Positions 1 to 7,678 of a DNA stretch of 64,000 nt are shown here, in pieces. The stretch covers positions 372,001 through 436,000 of the forward strand of contig CAWGFO010000009.1 in the NCBI GenBank assembly GCA_963821925.1, given 5' to 3'. Within the stretch, counting starts at the first letter, position 1. Every line of letters begins with the position of its first letter. A program made the position numbers and the translations under genes. Origin of the DNA: JAOUEA01 sp963821925. Lineage in GTDB: Bacteria; Actinomycetota; UBA4738; HRBIN12. The notes beneath the pieces were generated by a model. It saw only the letters and a list, made by a program, of their open reading frames with translations, did not search any database and was not told the DNA's origin.

Positions 1-564
1 CTGCTCCTGCGGCAGGTGGTCGGGGGCGAGCTTCTCGCCCCGGTACTCCTCGGGCGACCGCACGTCGACGAACCCCGTCGTGCCACCGACCTTGCCGATC
101 ACCTCGTCACGGAGCGCACGGATCTCGGGGCGCTCGGATCCCGTGATCGTGTAGCCGGTCGGCGCGACGGCGGGCACGTCCTGGGTCAGCTCCCGGCTCT
201 CGAGCTCCCACTTCTTGCGGCCGCCGTTCACGAGCTTGACCGCGTCGAAGCCGCGGAGCTTCAGCAGCCAGTACGCGTAGGCAGCGAACCAGTTGTTGTT
301 GCCGCCGTACAGGACGACGGTCGTGTCGGGGCCGACCCCGGCTTCCGACAGCAGGCGGGAGAATCCGGCCTGGTCCCGGAAGTCGCGCCCGACCTCGGTG
401 TGCAGGTCCGTGCTCCAGTCCCACCGGAGGGCGTTGCGGACGTGCCCCTTGTCGTAGGCCGTCGTGTCCTCGTCGACCTCGATGATCCGGACGTTCGGAT
501 CGTCGACGTGCGCTTCGAGCCAGTCGGTGCTCACCAGCACTTCCGGCTTGGCGTAATCCGCCAT
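1..564 (-). CDS. Thiosulfate/3-mercaptopyruvate sulfurtransferase (rhodanese), C-terminus outside window
   Basis: The frame runs from ATG at 564 off the left edge (188 codons seen), preceded by AAGGAG about 10 nt upstream. The protein opens MADYAKPEVLVSTDWLEAHV and carries the inactive first rhodanese domain (DDPNVRIIEVD, then GHVRNALRWDW and TTVVLYGGNNNWFAAYAYW) and the beginning of the second (GFVDVRSPEEYRGEK). Tandem-rhodanese enzymes of about 280 residues place the catalytic cysteine in the second domain, which lies beyond the window, so activity cannot be judged. The family transfers sulfane sulfur from thiosulfate or mercaptopyruvate to cyanide or thiol acceptors in the cytoplasm. The next gene upstream, an Fe-S assembly factor on the same strand, fits a sulfur-handling context, but 305 bp separate them. 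Confidence 0.9.
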   Translation of the reverse strand, partial: MADYAKPEVLVSTDWLEAHVDDPNVRIIEVDEDTTAYDKGHVRNALRWDWSTDLHTEVGRDFRDQAGFSRLLSEAGVGPDTTVVLYGGNNNWFAAYAYWLLKLRGFDAVKLVNGGRKKWELESRELTQDVPAVAPTGYTITGSERPEIRALRDEVIGKVGGTTGFVDVRSPEEYRGEKLAPDHLPQEQ

Positions 565-869
565 GGGTACCCCACTCCTTCCTGTCCGGGCACTGGCCCG
601 GGAACGACGAACGGCCGCGATGCCGCGGCCGCCGGTGCGGAACGATGGATATCCGGGTCGTGGTCGGTGCGAGGCCGCTAGTGCGCGCGCGTCCCCCGGC
701 GGACACGCTCGGGCCTACAGCACAGGCGAGACGGGATCATCGCCCCCACCACCCCCACGCACCTCGTACGGATCAAATCACGGCTCCCAAGTAGGAAATT
801 GCAGGTGCAATACCTACCGCAGGTCCGCAGGAGCGTCAAGCCGGCCGGCGACCGCGGCTGCGCGGCGCC
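565..869. other. Non-coding stretch between the rhodanese and DUF59 genes
   Basis: No credible reading frame was found in these 305 bp. The stretch should hold the promoter of the rhodanese gene and the 3' end of the DUF59 transcript. It contains a GC palindrome at 586-601 (CCGGGC-ACTG-GCCCGG) just before the rhodanese ribosome-binding site and a relatively AT-rich interrupted palindrome at 791-817. Confidence 0.6.
791..817. promoter_or_regulatory. Two-part palindrome, possible operator
   Basis: The arrangement is GTAGG-N2-ATTGC-N4-GCAAT-N-CCTAC: two perfect 5-bp arm pairs around a 4-nt centre. It is less GC-rich than its surroundings and lies 227 bp upstream of the rhodanese start and 53 bp past the DUF59 stop. 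No T-run follows on either strand, so a regulator-binding site is more likely than a terminator. I do not recognise a named consensus; the regulator is unknown. Confidence 0.4.
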
Positions 870-1265
870 TCAGAAGATCCCGAGCGCGGCCTTCGCCTCG
901 TCCGACATCATCTCCGGGCTCCACGGCGGGCGCAGCACGAATTCCGGCCGCACCTCCTCGACGTTCGGCACGCCCTTGAGGAAGCCGCGCATCTGATCCT
1001 CGATCAGCGGTCCGATCGGACACCCCATCGTCGTGAGCGAGTACTGGATGTCGACGCCGCCCTGCTCATCCGTCTGCACGTCGTACACGAGTCCGAGGTC
1101 CACGATGTTGATGCCGAGTTCGGGGTCGAAGACGTTCTTCAGCGACTCGAGGACCGCCTCCTTGTCGGGAGCGCCGCCGTCGCCCGCGAGGCGTTCGCCT
1201 CCGTCACGGACGACCTCGTCCTCGGTGGTGGTCTCTTCGGTTCGCGTCGCGATTTCCTCGTGCAT
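870..1265 (-). CDS. MIP18/DUF59-family metal-sulfur cluster assembly factor (SufT/PaaD-like)
   Basis: This 131-residue protein has a variable acidic N-terminus (residues 1-35) followed by a compact DUF59 domain: VLESLKNVFDPELGINIVDL, GLVYDV, then YSLTTMGCPIGPLIEDQM. The conserved Asp-Pro-Glu and the TTMGCP cysteine motif are present. The family helps mature Fe-S proteins, either inside suf operons (SufT) or attached to phenylacetate oxygenase clusters (PaaD). Here it stands alone, divergent from a response-regulator gene, so general Fe-S assembly is more likely than a role in aromatic oxidation. No suf genes are visible in the window. Confidence 0.88.
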   Translation of the reverse strand: MHEEIATRTEETTTEDEVVRDGGERLAGDGGAPDKEAVLESLKNVFDPELGINIVDLGLVYDVQTDEQGGVDIQYSLTTMGCPIGPLIEDQMRGFLKGVPNVEEVRPEFVLRPPWSPEMMSDEAKAALGIF

Positions 1266-1343
1266 ACGAACGTCCTGCCCTCGGTCGACTTATCCTGACA
1301 GCCTACTTCGTACTTCCCCGAACGGAAGGAGCGTCACACCGCC

Positions 1344-1991
1344 ATGGCGAGTCCGATCCGCGCACTGATCGTGGACGACCACCCGGTGACCCGGGAAGGA
1401 CTCCGCACCGCGCTCGAGCTCTCCGACGACGTCGTCGTCGTCGTCGGCGAGGCGTCGAGCGGTGAGGAGGCCGTCGAGCGCGCCCGCGAGCTCGGGCCCG
1501 ACGTCGTCTTCATGGACGTCCGGATGCCCGGCATGGACGGGATCGAGGCGACCCGGCGGATCCGCCAGGCCGCGCCCACCACGAAGGTCATCCTGATCAC
1601 CATCGACGAATCCCGGGGGGCGATCTCGGAGGCGATCCAGGCGGGCGTGAGCGGCTACCTCCTGAAGGACGCCTCTCCCGACTCGCTCGTCGACGCCGCG
1701 AAGAACGCGGTCGAGGGGAACGCGGTCATCCACCCGCAGTTGACGAAGACCTTCATCGAGGAGGTCCGACTGGGCGACAGCGACACCCCGAAGGCCGCTC
1801 CCCTGTCCAAGCGCGAACGGGAGATCCTCCAGAAGGTCGCCGACGGGTCCACGACGCGTCAGGTCGCGACCGAGCTCGGGATCTCACCCCACACGGTGAA
1901 GACCCACCTCGAACGGATCTTCGAGAAGCTCGGCGCCAACGACCGCGCCCAGGCGGTCGCGATCGCGATCCGCACCGGCATCGTGCACTGA
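1344..1991 (+). CDS. NarL/FixJ-family DNA-binding response regulator
   Basis: The 215-residue protein has an N-terminal receiver (about 1-125) with acidic pair D11/D12, phosphoacceptor D58 in FMDVRMPGMDG and the lysine of GYLLKDAS, followed by a LuxR-type helix-turn-helix (about 147-212; LSKREREILQKVADG, then TELGISPHTVKTHLERIFEK). An AAGGAG lies about 12 nt before ATG. Regulators of this class dimerise after phosphorylation and control promoters. The next gene, 41 bp downstream, is a histidine kinase with a degenerate receiver, so they form a plausible two-component pair, although HisKA kinases with NarL regulators are not the commonest pairing. The target genes are unknown. Confidence 0.95.
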   Translation: MASPIRALIVDDHPVTREGLRTALELSDDVVVVVGEASSGEEAVERARELGPDVVFMDVRMPGMDGIEATRRIRQAAPTTKVILITIDESRGAISEAIQAGVSGYLLKDASPDSLVDAAKNAVEGNAVIHPQLTKTFIEEVRLGDSDTPKAAPLSKREREILQKVADGSTTRQVATELGISPHTVKTHLERIFEKLGANDRAQAVAIAIRTGIVH

Positions 1992-2032
1992 GCCCCGGGG
2001 CGCCCGGCCCCGCCGCTCAATACGTCCCTCCG

Positions 2033-3250
2033 ATGGCCGATATGGGGAACGACATGTCCCTGTCCGTCCTGCTCTGCGACACCGCCGACGAGGTGACGCG
2101 GCTCCGGCACGAACTGCTGGTCGCCGCGCCCGACATCGAGGTCGACGCCACGGTCGACGCCTTCCGAGCGGTGGAAACGGCCGCGCGCACGCGGCCCGAC
2201 GTGATCGTGTGCTCGCTCGGGCTCGAGGGGCTCGGCGGGCGGGCCTTCATCCGCAGGCTCACGGACTCGTCCCCCGCGTCGGCCGTCGTGGTGATCGGCG
2301 TCGAGCCGGAACCAGCGCAGGTGGCATCCGCGCTCGCCGCCGGAGCCGTTGGCTTCGTCGGCTCAGGTGAGCCGGCGGCCGCGATCGCCCGGGCCATACG
2401 ATCGGCCGCCGTCGGCGGCGCCGCGCTCTCCACCGCCTCTGCGACCCGGCTCGCGATCGAGCTCGACGAGGCGGTCGCGCGCGTGGACTCGGTCGAGGCT
2501 CAGCTGGCCGAGGTCCGCGCCACGATCGATCGCGGCACGGTCGCCAAGGCGGACTTCCTCGCGAACATCTCGCACGAGCTCCGGACGCCGGTCACCGTCG
2601 CCAAGGGGATCGCGTACGTGCTCAAGAACCCGTCGGTCCCCGAACACGAGCGCGGCGAGTTCCTGCAGCAGCTCCAGGCCTCGCTCGACAAGCTGATGAC
2701 CCTCGTCGACGAGATCATCACGATCGCCGAGCTCGAGCGTGGAACGTTCGAGCTGCGGCTCGAGCCGGTCGACCTTGCTCCCGTCGTCCGCCACGCGGTC
2801 GACGAGGTGCGGGGCCGCTACCCGACGGTCGAGGTGCTCGACGAGATCGCTGCCGAGCTCCCGTCGGTCGCGGACGGGACCCGGATCGCCGGCGTCGTGC
2901 GCGAACTGCTCGACAACGCCTGCCGCTACTCGCCGCCGGGAGCGCCGGTCGAGCTCAGCGCCCGATCCCTCTCCGAGGGGGTTGTGATCGCGGTCACCGA
3001 CCGGGGCGAGGGGCTCGACCGAGCGATCGCCGCGAAGTCGTTCGAGGAACCGTTCACCACCGGTGAAGGGACCCTCCGCAAGGAGAAGGCGGGGGTCGGG
3101 GTGGGCTTGCATCTGGCGCGCCAGATGATCGTGGAGCACGGGGGGATCCTGTGGACCGACCCCCTGCCGGGCGGCGGAACCCGGGCCGCGTTCTGCATCC
3201 CGGTGCGCGGGGACGTGTCGGCGACCCCTCCCGCCACCGGCGTGGCCTGA
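2033..3250 (+). CDS. Histidine kinase with an N-terminal pseudo-receiver domain
   Basis: The 405-residue soluble protein has three parts. Residues 8-130 fold like a receiver, but the phosphoacceptor position is serine (S61 in VIVCSLGLEG) and the conserved lysine is absent (GFVGSGEP), so it should not take phosphate. A coiled-coil linker follows, then HisKA with H181 (FLANISHELRTP) and a HATPase with N-box ELLDNACRYSP, G1 box DRGEGLD and G2 box GVGVGLHLARQM. No membrane segment is present, so it senses a cytoplasmic signal or a partner through the pseudo-receiver. The start could be ATG 2033, 2042 or 2054; only 2054 has a modest GGGGA ahead of it. It probably works with the regulator upstream. 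Confidence 0.9.
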   Translation: MADMGNDMSLSVLLCDTADEVTRLRHELLVAAPDIEVDATVDAFRAVETAARTRPDVIVCSLGLEGLGGRAFIRRLTDSSPASAVVVIGVEPEPAQVASALAAGAVGFVGSGEPAAAIARAIRSAAVGGAALSTASATRLAIELDEAVARVDSVEAQLAEVRATIDRGTVAKADFLANISHELRTPVTVAKGIAYVLKNPSVPEHERGEFLQQLQASLDKLMTLVDEIITIAELERGTFELRLEPVDLAPVVRHAVDEVRGRYPTVEVLDEIAAELPSVADGTRIAGVVRELLDNACRYSPPGAPVELSARSLSEGVVIAVTDRGEGLDRAIAAKSFEEPFTTGEGTLRKEKAGVGVGLHLARQMIVEHGGILWTDPLPGGGTRAAFCIPVRGDVSATPPATGVA

Positions 3251-3322
3251 ACCCCGCGCTACCACCGGGCTATGGCGCCGGGCCGCTCCGGCCCGTATCC
3301 TGCCCCCGGAGGATCCGGCGGG

Positions 3323-4027
3323 TTGCGCAGAGCCATCCTTGGAGTCGTGGTCGCCCTGTTGGGCACCGGGTGCGCGGGCGTGCCCTCCGTCGGCGACCCT
3401 CCCGACCTCTCCGACGCGCTCCTGATCCGTCCCTCGTCGTCGCCGTATTCCCAGGTCACGGCGGGCTCCGTCCAGGCGCTCGTCCCCGACGGGTGGCGCG
3501 CCACGCCGGCCGGGGGCGCCCGCGCCGGGTTCGTGGCGTCGCCCCGGCCGGGGGCCTGGCGCCGCATGGACGGCTCGATCACCGGGATGGCGGTGACCTG
3601 GGTCGACGCGACCGAGGTCGGGGTGCCGTCCGACTTCTACTACCTGGCAGCGACCGGCCCGCTCCTGTCGCAGCTGACCCGCTCCGACGCCTGCCGTGCC
3701 GAATCCCAGCGGGTGTTCCTCGACAACGCCCCGACCTTCGAGGCGGGCGCCGCCGGTTCGGCCGGGGACTACATGGCGCGCGGCGAGGGAACGTGTCACG
3801 TGGGGGGCCGTCCGACCCGGTGGGCCTACTTCGTCGCCGCTCCGGGGTTCGGGCCGGTCCGCAGGGTCGGCATCCCGCAGTCGGGCCTCTACGTCGTCGT
3901 CGCGGTGATGCACGACTCACACCGGGCTCCCGCGCTCCTCGACCGACTGATCGCGCACACGAGCTTCGGGGGCGCCTTGATCAGCGACTTCGTGGACGTC
4001 GCCGGCGGGAAGCTCCGGGCCGCCTGA
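3323..4027 (+). CDS. Putative lipoprotein of unknown function
   Basis: I chose the TTG start at 3323 because GGAGGA (3308-3313) sits 9 nt ahead of it and it gives a textbook signal peptide: MRRAILGVVVALLGTGCAG, with the lipidation cysteine at residue 17. The -3 residue is glycine, so the lipobox is slightly atypical. The upstream ATG at 3272 would add 17 residues rich in Gly/Pro and spoil the signal. The mature 218 residues resemble no family I recognise; they contain two further cysteines (DACRAES and GTCHVGG) that could form a disulfide. It is predicted to be membrane-anchored on the outer face. It follows the kinase gene and converges on gcvT 5 bp away. Confidence 0.7.
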   Translation: MRRAILGVVVALLGTGCAGVPSVGDPPDLSDALLIRPSSSPYSQVTAGSVQALVPDGWRATPAGGARAGFVASPRPGAWRRMDGSITGMAVTWVDATEVGVPSDFYYLAATGPLLSQLTRSDACRAESQRVFLDNAPTFEAGAAGSAGDYMARGEGTCHVGGRPTRWAYFVAAPGFGPVRRVGIPQSGLYVVVAVMHDSHRAPALLDRLIAHTSFGGALISDFVDVAGGKLRAA

Positions 4028-4032
4028 GCGCC

Positions 4033-5160
4033 CTACCGGGGGGTGCGATCGACGAACGGTGGCCTGACGACCTCAGCGCGGCCGCGCCGCCCCCTGATGT
4101 CGACCTCCACGACGTCCCCCACGGCGGCCACGTCCTCCGGCCAGAGGTAGGCGAGCCCGATCCCTGTCTGCAGCGTCGGTGAGAACGTCCCGCTCGTGAC
4201 CTCGCCGATCACCTGATCCCCGATGAACACCGGGTAGTGGGCACGCGGGATGTGGCGTCGCTCCTCCATGCGCAGGCCGCGCAGCCGGCTCGGGAGCCCC
4301 TCCTCCTTCTGGCGGACGAGGGCCGCCCTGCCGCGGAACTCCCCCTTGTCGAACGAGACCGCCCACGACAACCCCGCCTCGAGCGCCGTCCCCGACTCGA
4401 ACAGGTCCTGGCCGTAGAGGGGGTAGCCCATCTCGAGCCGCAGCACGTCGCGCGCCGCGAGCCCGCAGGGTTGGCCGCCGAACGGAGCCATCGCCTCCGT
4501 CAGGTCGGCCCACAGCTCGTGCGCGATGTCCTGGTACGTGAAGAGCTCGAACCCCACCTCGCCGGTGTAGCCGGACCGGGTGAGGATCACCGGTCGCCGT
4601 CGGTACTCGGCCTCGACGCACTGCATGAACGCCAGGTCCCCCGCCTCCGGGAACAGTCGCTGCATCACGTGGACCGACTCCGGCCCCTGGACGGCCAGGA
4701 AGCACCAATCCTGGTGGTACATCAGATGGAGGCGGTCCTCCGACGGCGTCTCCTCCAGGATCTGGAGCACCCGTTGTGCGTTGGCGGCGTTCGGGACGAC
4801 GAAGAACCGCTCGTCGGCGAGCCGATAGACGATCAGGTCCTCGATCACGCCGCCGCCCTCGTTCAGGACGAGGTTGTAGAGGGCCTCGCCGACCGCCGCC
4901 TTCCCGAGGTCGTTCGTGATCACGGATTGGAGCATCCCGAACGCACCGGGGCCCGTGACGTCGACCTTCCCCAGGTGCGTGAGGTCGAACAGCCCCACGC
5001 GCTCGCGGACCGCCCTGTGTTCGGCGAGCGCTCCCTCGTACTCGATCGGCATCACCCAGCCCGCGAACGGCGCCATCTTCGCGCCGAGCGCCTCGTGGAC
5101 GTCGTCGAGCGGCGTGCGTTTCTGCTCCTGCGGGTCCGTGTGGTCGTCCATCGGCGGCAT
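4033..5160 (-). CDS. gcvT: Aminomethyltransferase, glycine cleavage system T protein
   Basis: The 375-residue protein has the family length and the order of GcvT landmarks: HRAVRERVGLFDLTHLGKVD near the N-terminus, QSVITNDLG, RSGYTGEVGFELF, CGLAARDVLRLEMGYPLYG and a C-terminal beta-barrel with GEVTSGTFSPTL. The enzyme transfers the methylene group from aminomethyl-dihydrolipoyl-H protein to tetrahydrofolate and releases ammonia. No gcvH or gcvP is nearby. Its E3 partner, dihydrolipoyl dehydrogenase, is encoded divergently 67 bp away, so the intergenic region may control both. ATG 5160 and ATG 5151 are both possible starts. Related folate-dependent members such as YgfZ lack the RSGYTGE signature seen here. 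Confidence 0.95.
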   Translation of the reverse strand: MPPMDDHTDPQEQKRTPLDDVHEALGAKMAPFAGWVMPIEYEGALAEHRAVRERVGLFDLTHLGKVDVTGPGAFGMLQSVITNDLGKAAVGEALYNLVLNEGGGVIEDLIVYRLADERFFVVPNAANAQRVLQILEETPSEDRLHLMYHQDWCFLAVQGPESVHVMQRLFPEAGDLAFMQCVEAEYRRRPVILTRSGYTGEVGFELFTYQDIAHELWADLTEAMAPFGGQPCGLAARDVLRLEMGYPLYGQDLFESGTALEAGLSWAVSFDKGEFRGRAALVRQKEEGLPSRLRGLRMEERRHIPRAHYPVFIGDQVIGEVTSGTFSPTLQTGIGLAYLWPEDVAAVGDVVEVDIRGRRGRAEVVRPPFVDRTPR

Positions 5161-5211
5161 CGTACGGCGGGTGGGCGGACCGCGTCCTCCGACCGTGCGG
5201 GCGAACGCGGG

Positions 5212-5217
5212 TAGACT
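5212..5217 (+). promoter_or_regulatory. -10 box for the lpdA operon
   Basis: TAGACT lies 10 bp before the lpdA ATG, with no ribosome-binding site between them. A start point about 7 bp after the box would leave a leader of only a few nucleotides. The -35 region (CCGACC at 5189-5194, 17-bp spacing) is weak. Confidence 0.5.
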
Positions 5218-5227
5218 TCCTCACCGG

Positions 5228-6610
5228 ATGGGTGACGCGTACGACGTAGCCGTGATCGGAGCCGGGACCGGGGGGTATTCCACCGCCCTGCGCGCCGCCG
5301 AACTCGGTTTGCGCGTCGTCCTGGTGGAGCGCGACGATCGCCTCGGCGGCACGTGTCTGATCCGCGGGTGCATCCCCGCGAAGGCCCTGCTGCAGTCGGC
5401 CGCCGTGATGGACACCGTCGATCGCGCCTCCGAGTGGGGCATCAAGGCCGCCGGCGAACCCGACTGGTCGGCGATCAAGGCCTTCGAGGAGAAGATCGTC
5501 GACAAGCTCGTGAAGGGCGTGACCGGGCTCGTCGCGCAGCGCAAGGTCGACGTCGTGACCGGCACCGCCCAGCTCGTGAACGGCCCGGCCGTCGAGGTCG
5601 ACGGCCGCCGGATCGAGGCGAACCACGTCGTGATCGCCACGGGGTCGAGTCCCCGACTGCTGCCCGGGCTCTCGCTGACGGACCGGATCATCACGAGCGA
5701 CCAGGCCCTGTATTACGACCGGATCCCGTCCTCGGTCGTCGTGATCGGCGCCGGCGCGGTGGGGCTCGAGTTCGCCTCCCTGTACCGGTCCTTCGGCGCC
5801 GACGTCACCCTGCTCGAGGCGCTCCCCCGCCTCGCCCCGCTCGAGGACGAGGAGGTCTCCAAGGAGATCGCCCGCGCCTACCGCAAGCGCGGCATCACGA
5901 CGGCGTCCGGCGCGTCGGTGACGTCCGTGATCCACGCGAACGATGCGGTCGAGGTGGCCTACGAGGTCGGGGGCAAGGCACAGACCGTGCCCGCCGACAT
6001 CTGCCTGGTGGCGATCGGTCGGGGGCCTGTCACCGAGGGACTCGGCCTCGACGACGCCGGCATCTCGATACACGAGAAGGGCTTCGTGAACGTCGACGCG
6101 GAACTCCGGACGAACGTCGCGAACGTCTGGGCCGTCGGCGACGTCGCCGCCACGCCCCTGCAGCTCGCCCACGTCGCCTTCACCGAGGGCTACGCGGTCG
6201 CCGAGCGCATCGCGGGCGAGAACGTGCCCGAGATCGATTATCCGAACATCCCCAGGGTCACGTACTGCACGCCCGAGATCGCGAGCGTCGGACTCACGGA
6301 GTCCCAGGCGCGTGAGCGAGGCATGGACGTGGTGGTCGAGAAGCTCGATCTCCGCGCGATCGGCAAGGCGAACATCGTGGCCGAGGGCGGCTTCGTGAAA
6401 GTGGTGGCCGAGGCCGGCGACGGCCCGATCCGCGGGATCCACATGATCGGACCGCACGCCACGGACCTGATCGCCGAGGGGATGTTGATCACGAATTGGG
6501 AGGCCCTCCCGTCCGAGGTGGCCGCCATGCACCACCCGCACCCGTCCCTGTCCGAGGCCGTCGGCGAGGCGATGCTCGCGCTGGCCGGCAAGCCCCTGCA
6601 TTCCCCGTAA
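5228..6610 (+). CDS. lpdA: Dihydrolipoyl dehydrogenase (E3)
   Basis: The 460-residue flavoprotein begins at ATG 5228, the first codon that gives the Rossmann motif VAVIGAGTGGYSTA at the N-terminus. It shows the redox disulfide GGTCLIRGCIPAKAL, the NAD-binding VVVIGAGAVGLEFASLY, the FAD-contact VWAVGDVA and the C-terminal catalytic His-Glu of HHPHPSLSEA. It re-oxidises dihydrolipoamide on E2 or GcvH with NAD+. It heads an operon with E1 alpha (9-nt gap), E1 beta, E2, lipB and a methyltransferase, which ties it to 2-oxoacid oxidation. Divergent gcvT suggests it serves glycine cleavage as well. Confidence 0.97.
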   Translation: MGDAYDVAVIGAGTGGYSTALRAAELGLRVVLVERDDRLGGTCLIRGCIPAKALLQSAAVMDTVDRASEWGIKAAGEPDWSAIKAFEEKIVDKLVKGVTGLVAQRKVDVVTGTAQLVNGPAVEVDGRRIEANHVVIATGSSPRLLPGLSLTDRIITSDQALYYDRIPSSVVVIGAGAVGLEFASLYRSFGADVTLLEALPRLAPLEDEEVSKEIARAYRKRGITTASGASVTSVIHANDAVEVAYEVGGKAQTVPADICLVAIGRGPVTEGLGLDDAGISIHEKGFVNVDAELRTNVANVWAVGDVAATPLQLAHVAFTEGYAVAERIAGENVPEIDYPNIPRVTYCTPEIASVGLTESQARERGMDVVVEKLDLRAIGKANIVAEGGFVKVVAEAGDGPIRGIHMIGPHATDLIAEGMLITNWEALPSEVAAMHHPHPSLSEAVGEAMLALAGKPLHSP

Positions 6611-6619
6611 GGAGACCGT

Positions 6620-7678
6620 GTGGCCACCCAGGTCGACCCGGCGACCGATCAGGGAGGACGACCCCTCCCCGACGACCGCCTGAAGGAGATCCTCTACAAG
6701 CTGATGCTCGCCCGTCACTTCGACGAGCGGATGGAGGCCCTGTACCGGCAGGGCCGGCTTCCCGGCGCGTTCTACTCGGGACGCGGCCAGGAGGGCACGC
6801 ACGTCGGCGTCGCGTTCGCGCTCGAAGCGCGGGACTCGCTCTTCCCCACGCACCGGGACCTCACGGCCCAGCTCACGAAGGGCCTCGACCTGAACCGCGT
6901 GATGGCGCAGTACTGGGGACGGGTCGACGGCTACCTACGGGGCCGCGACGGGAACAGCCACATCGGCGACTGGGAGGGACACCGGACGTTCGCGGTGATC
7001 TCCCACCTTCCGATCGCGTACCCCGTCGCCTGCGGTGCGGCGCTCGCGTACCAACGTGCCGGTGACCGCCGGGTCGCGATGGCGATCTGCGGAGACGGCT
7101 CCACCTCGAACGGGCGTTGGCACGAATCCCTCAACTGGTCCTCGATCTACTCGCTGCCCGTGGTCTGGATCGTGAACAACAACCAGTACGCGTACTCGAC
7201 GCCGAACATCCTGGAGTTCAACGTGCCCACGATCGCCGAGCGTGCGGCCGCCTACGGCATACCCGGCGTCCGCGTCGACGGCGGGAACGTGCTCGAGGTG
7301 TACGAGGCCGCGCGCGAGGCGGTCGAGCGCGCCCGCGACGGCGGGGGGCCGACCCTGATCGAATCGGTGTCGCTCCGGTGGCGCGGCCATGCCGGTCACG
7401 ACCCGGCGAAGTACATGCCCCAGGAGCTGCTCGAGCGGTACATGGCCGAGAAGGACCCGGTCAAGAACTTCCAGGAGTACCTCCTCTCGGAAGGGGTCGT
7501 GACCAAGGAAGACATCGACGCGGTTGCCGAACGCGTGGCCGCGGAGTTCGAGGCCGGGTACGGCTACGCACAGGCGTCCCCGTTCCCCGAGCCCGGTGAC
7601 GTCGAACTCGGCCTGTGGGCCGAGGACGGCTACTGGGATCGCGAGCCCGGGCGCGGCGGCGGAACGGAGAGCGCATGA
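6620..7678 (+). CDS. 2-Oxoacid dehydrogenase E1 component, alpha subunit (first copy)
   Basis: The 352-residue protein starts at GTG 6620 with AAGGAG 5 nt ahead. The thiamine-diphosphate motif runs from GDGSTSNGRWHESLN to VVWIVNNNQYAYST, and SGRGQEGTHVGVAFALE is the substrate-side loop typical of pyruvate/acetoin E1 alpha subunits. With the beta subunit it decarboxylates a 2-oxoacid and acylates the lipoyl group of E2. The neighbours E3, E1 beta and E2 complete the complex. The motif resembles pyruvate- or acetoin-type enzymes more than branched-chain ones, but substrate cannot be assigned from motifs alone. A second, more branched-chain-like E1 pair lies at 22.0-24.0 kb. Confidence 0.92.
   Translation: MATQVDPATDQGGRPLPDDRLKEILYKLMLARHFDERMEALYRQGRLPGAFYSGRGQEGTHVGVAFALEARDSLFPTHRDLTAQLTKGLDLNRVMAQYWGRVDGYLRGRDGNSHIGDWEGHRTFAVISHLPIAYPVACGAALAYQRAGDRRVAMAICGDGSTSNGRWHESLNWSSIYSLPVVWIVNNNQYAYSTPNILEFNVPTIAERAAAYGIPGVRVDGGNVLEVYEAAREAVERARDGGGPTLIESVSLRWRGHAGHDPAKYMPQELLERYMAEKDPVKNFQEYLLSEGVVTKEDIDAVAERVAAEFEAGYGYAQASPFPEPGDVELGLWAEDGYWDREPGRGGGTESA

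Noticed and set aside
4073..6853. A very long minus-strand frame (over 900 codons) across gcvT and lpdA
   Set aside because: Its codons are the shadow of well-identified genes on both strands; composition is Arg/Gly/Asp-rich with no domain, typical of GC-rich antisense frames.
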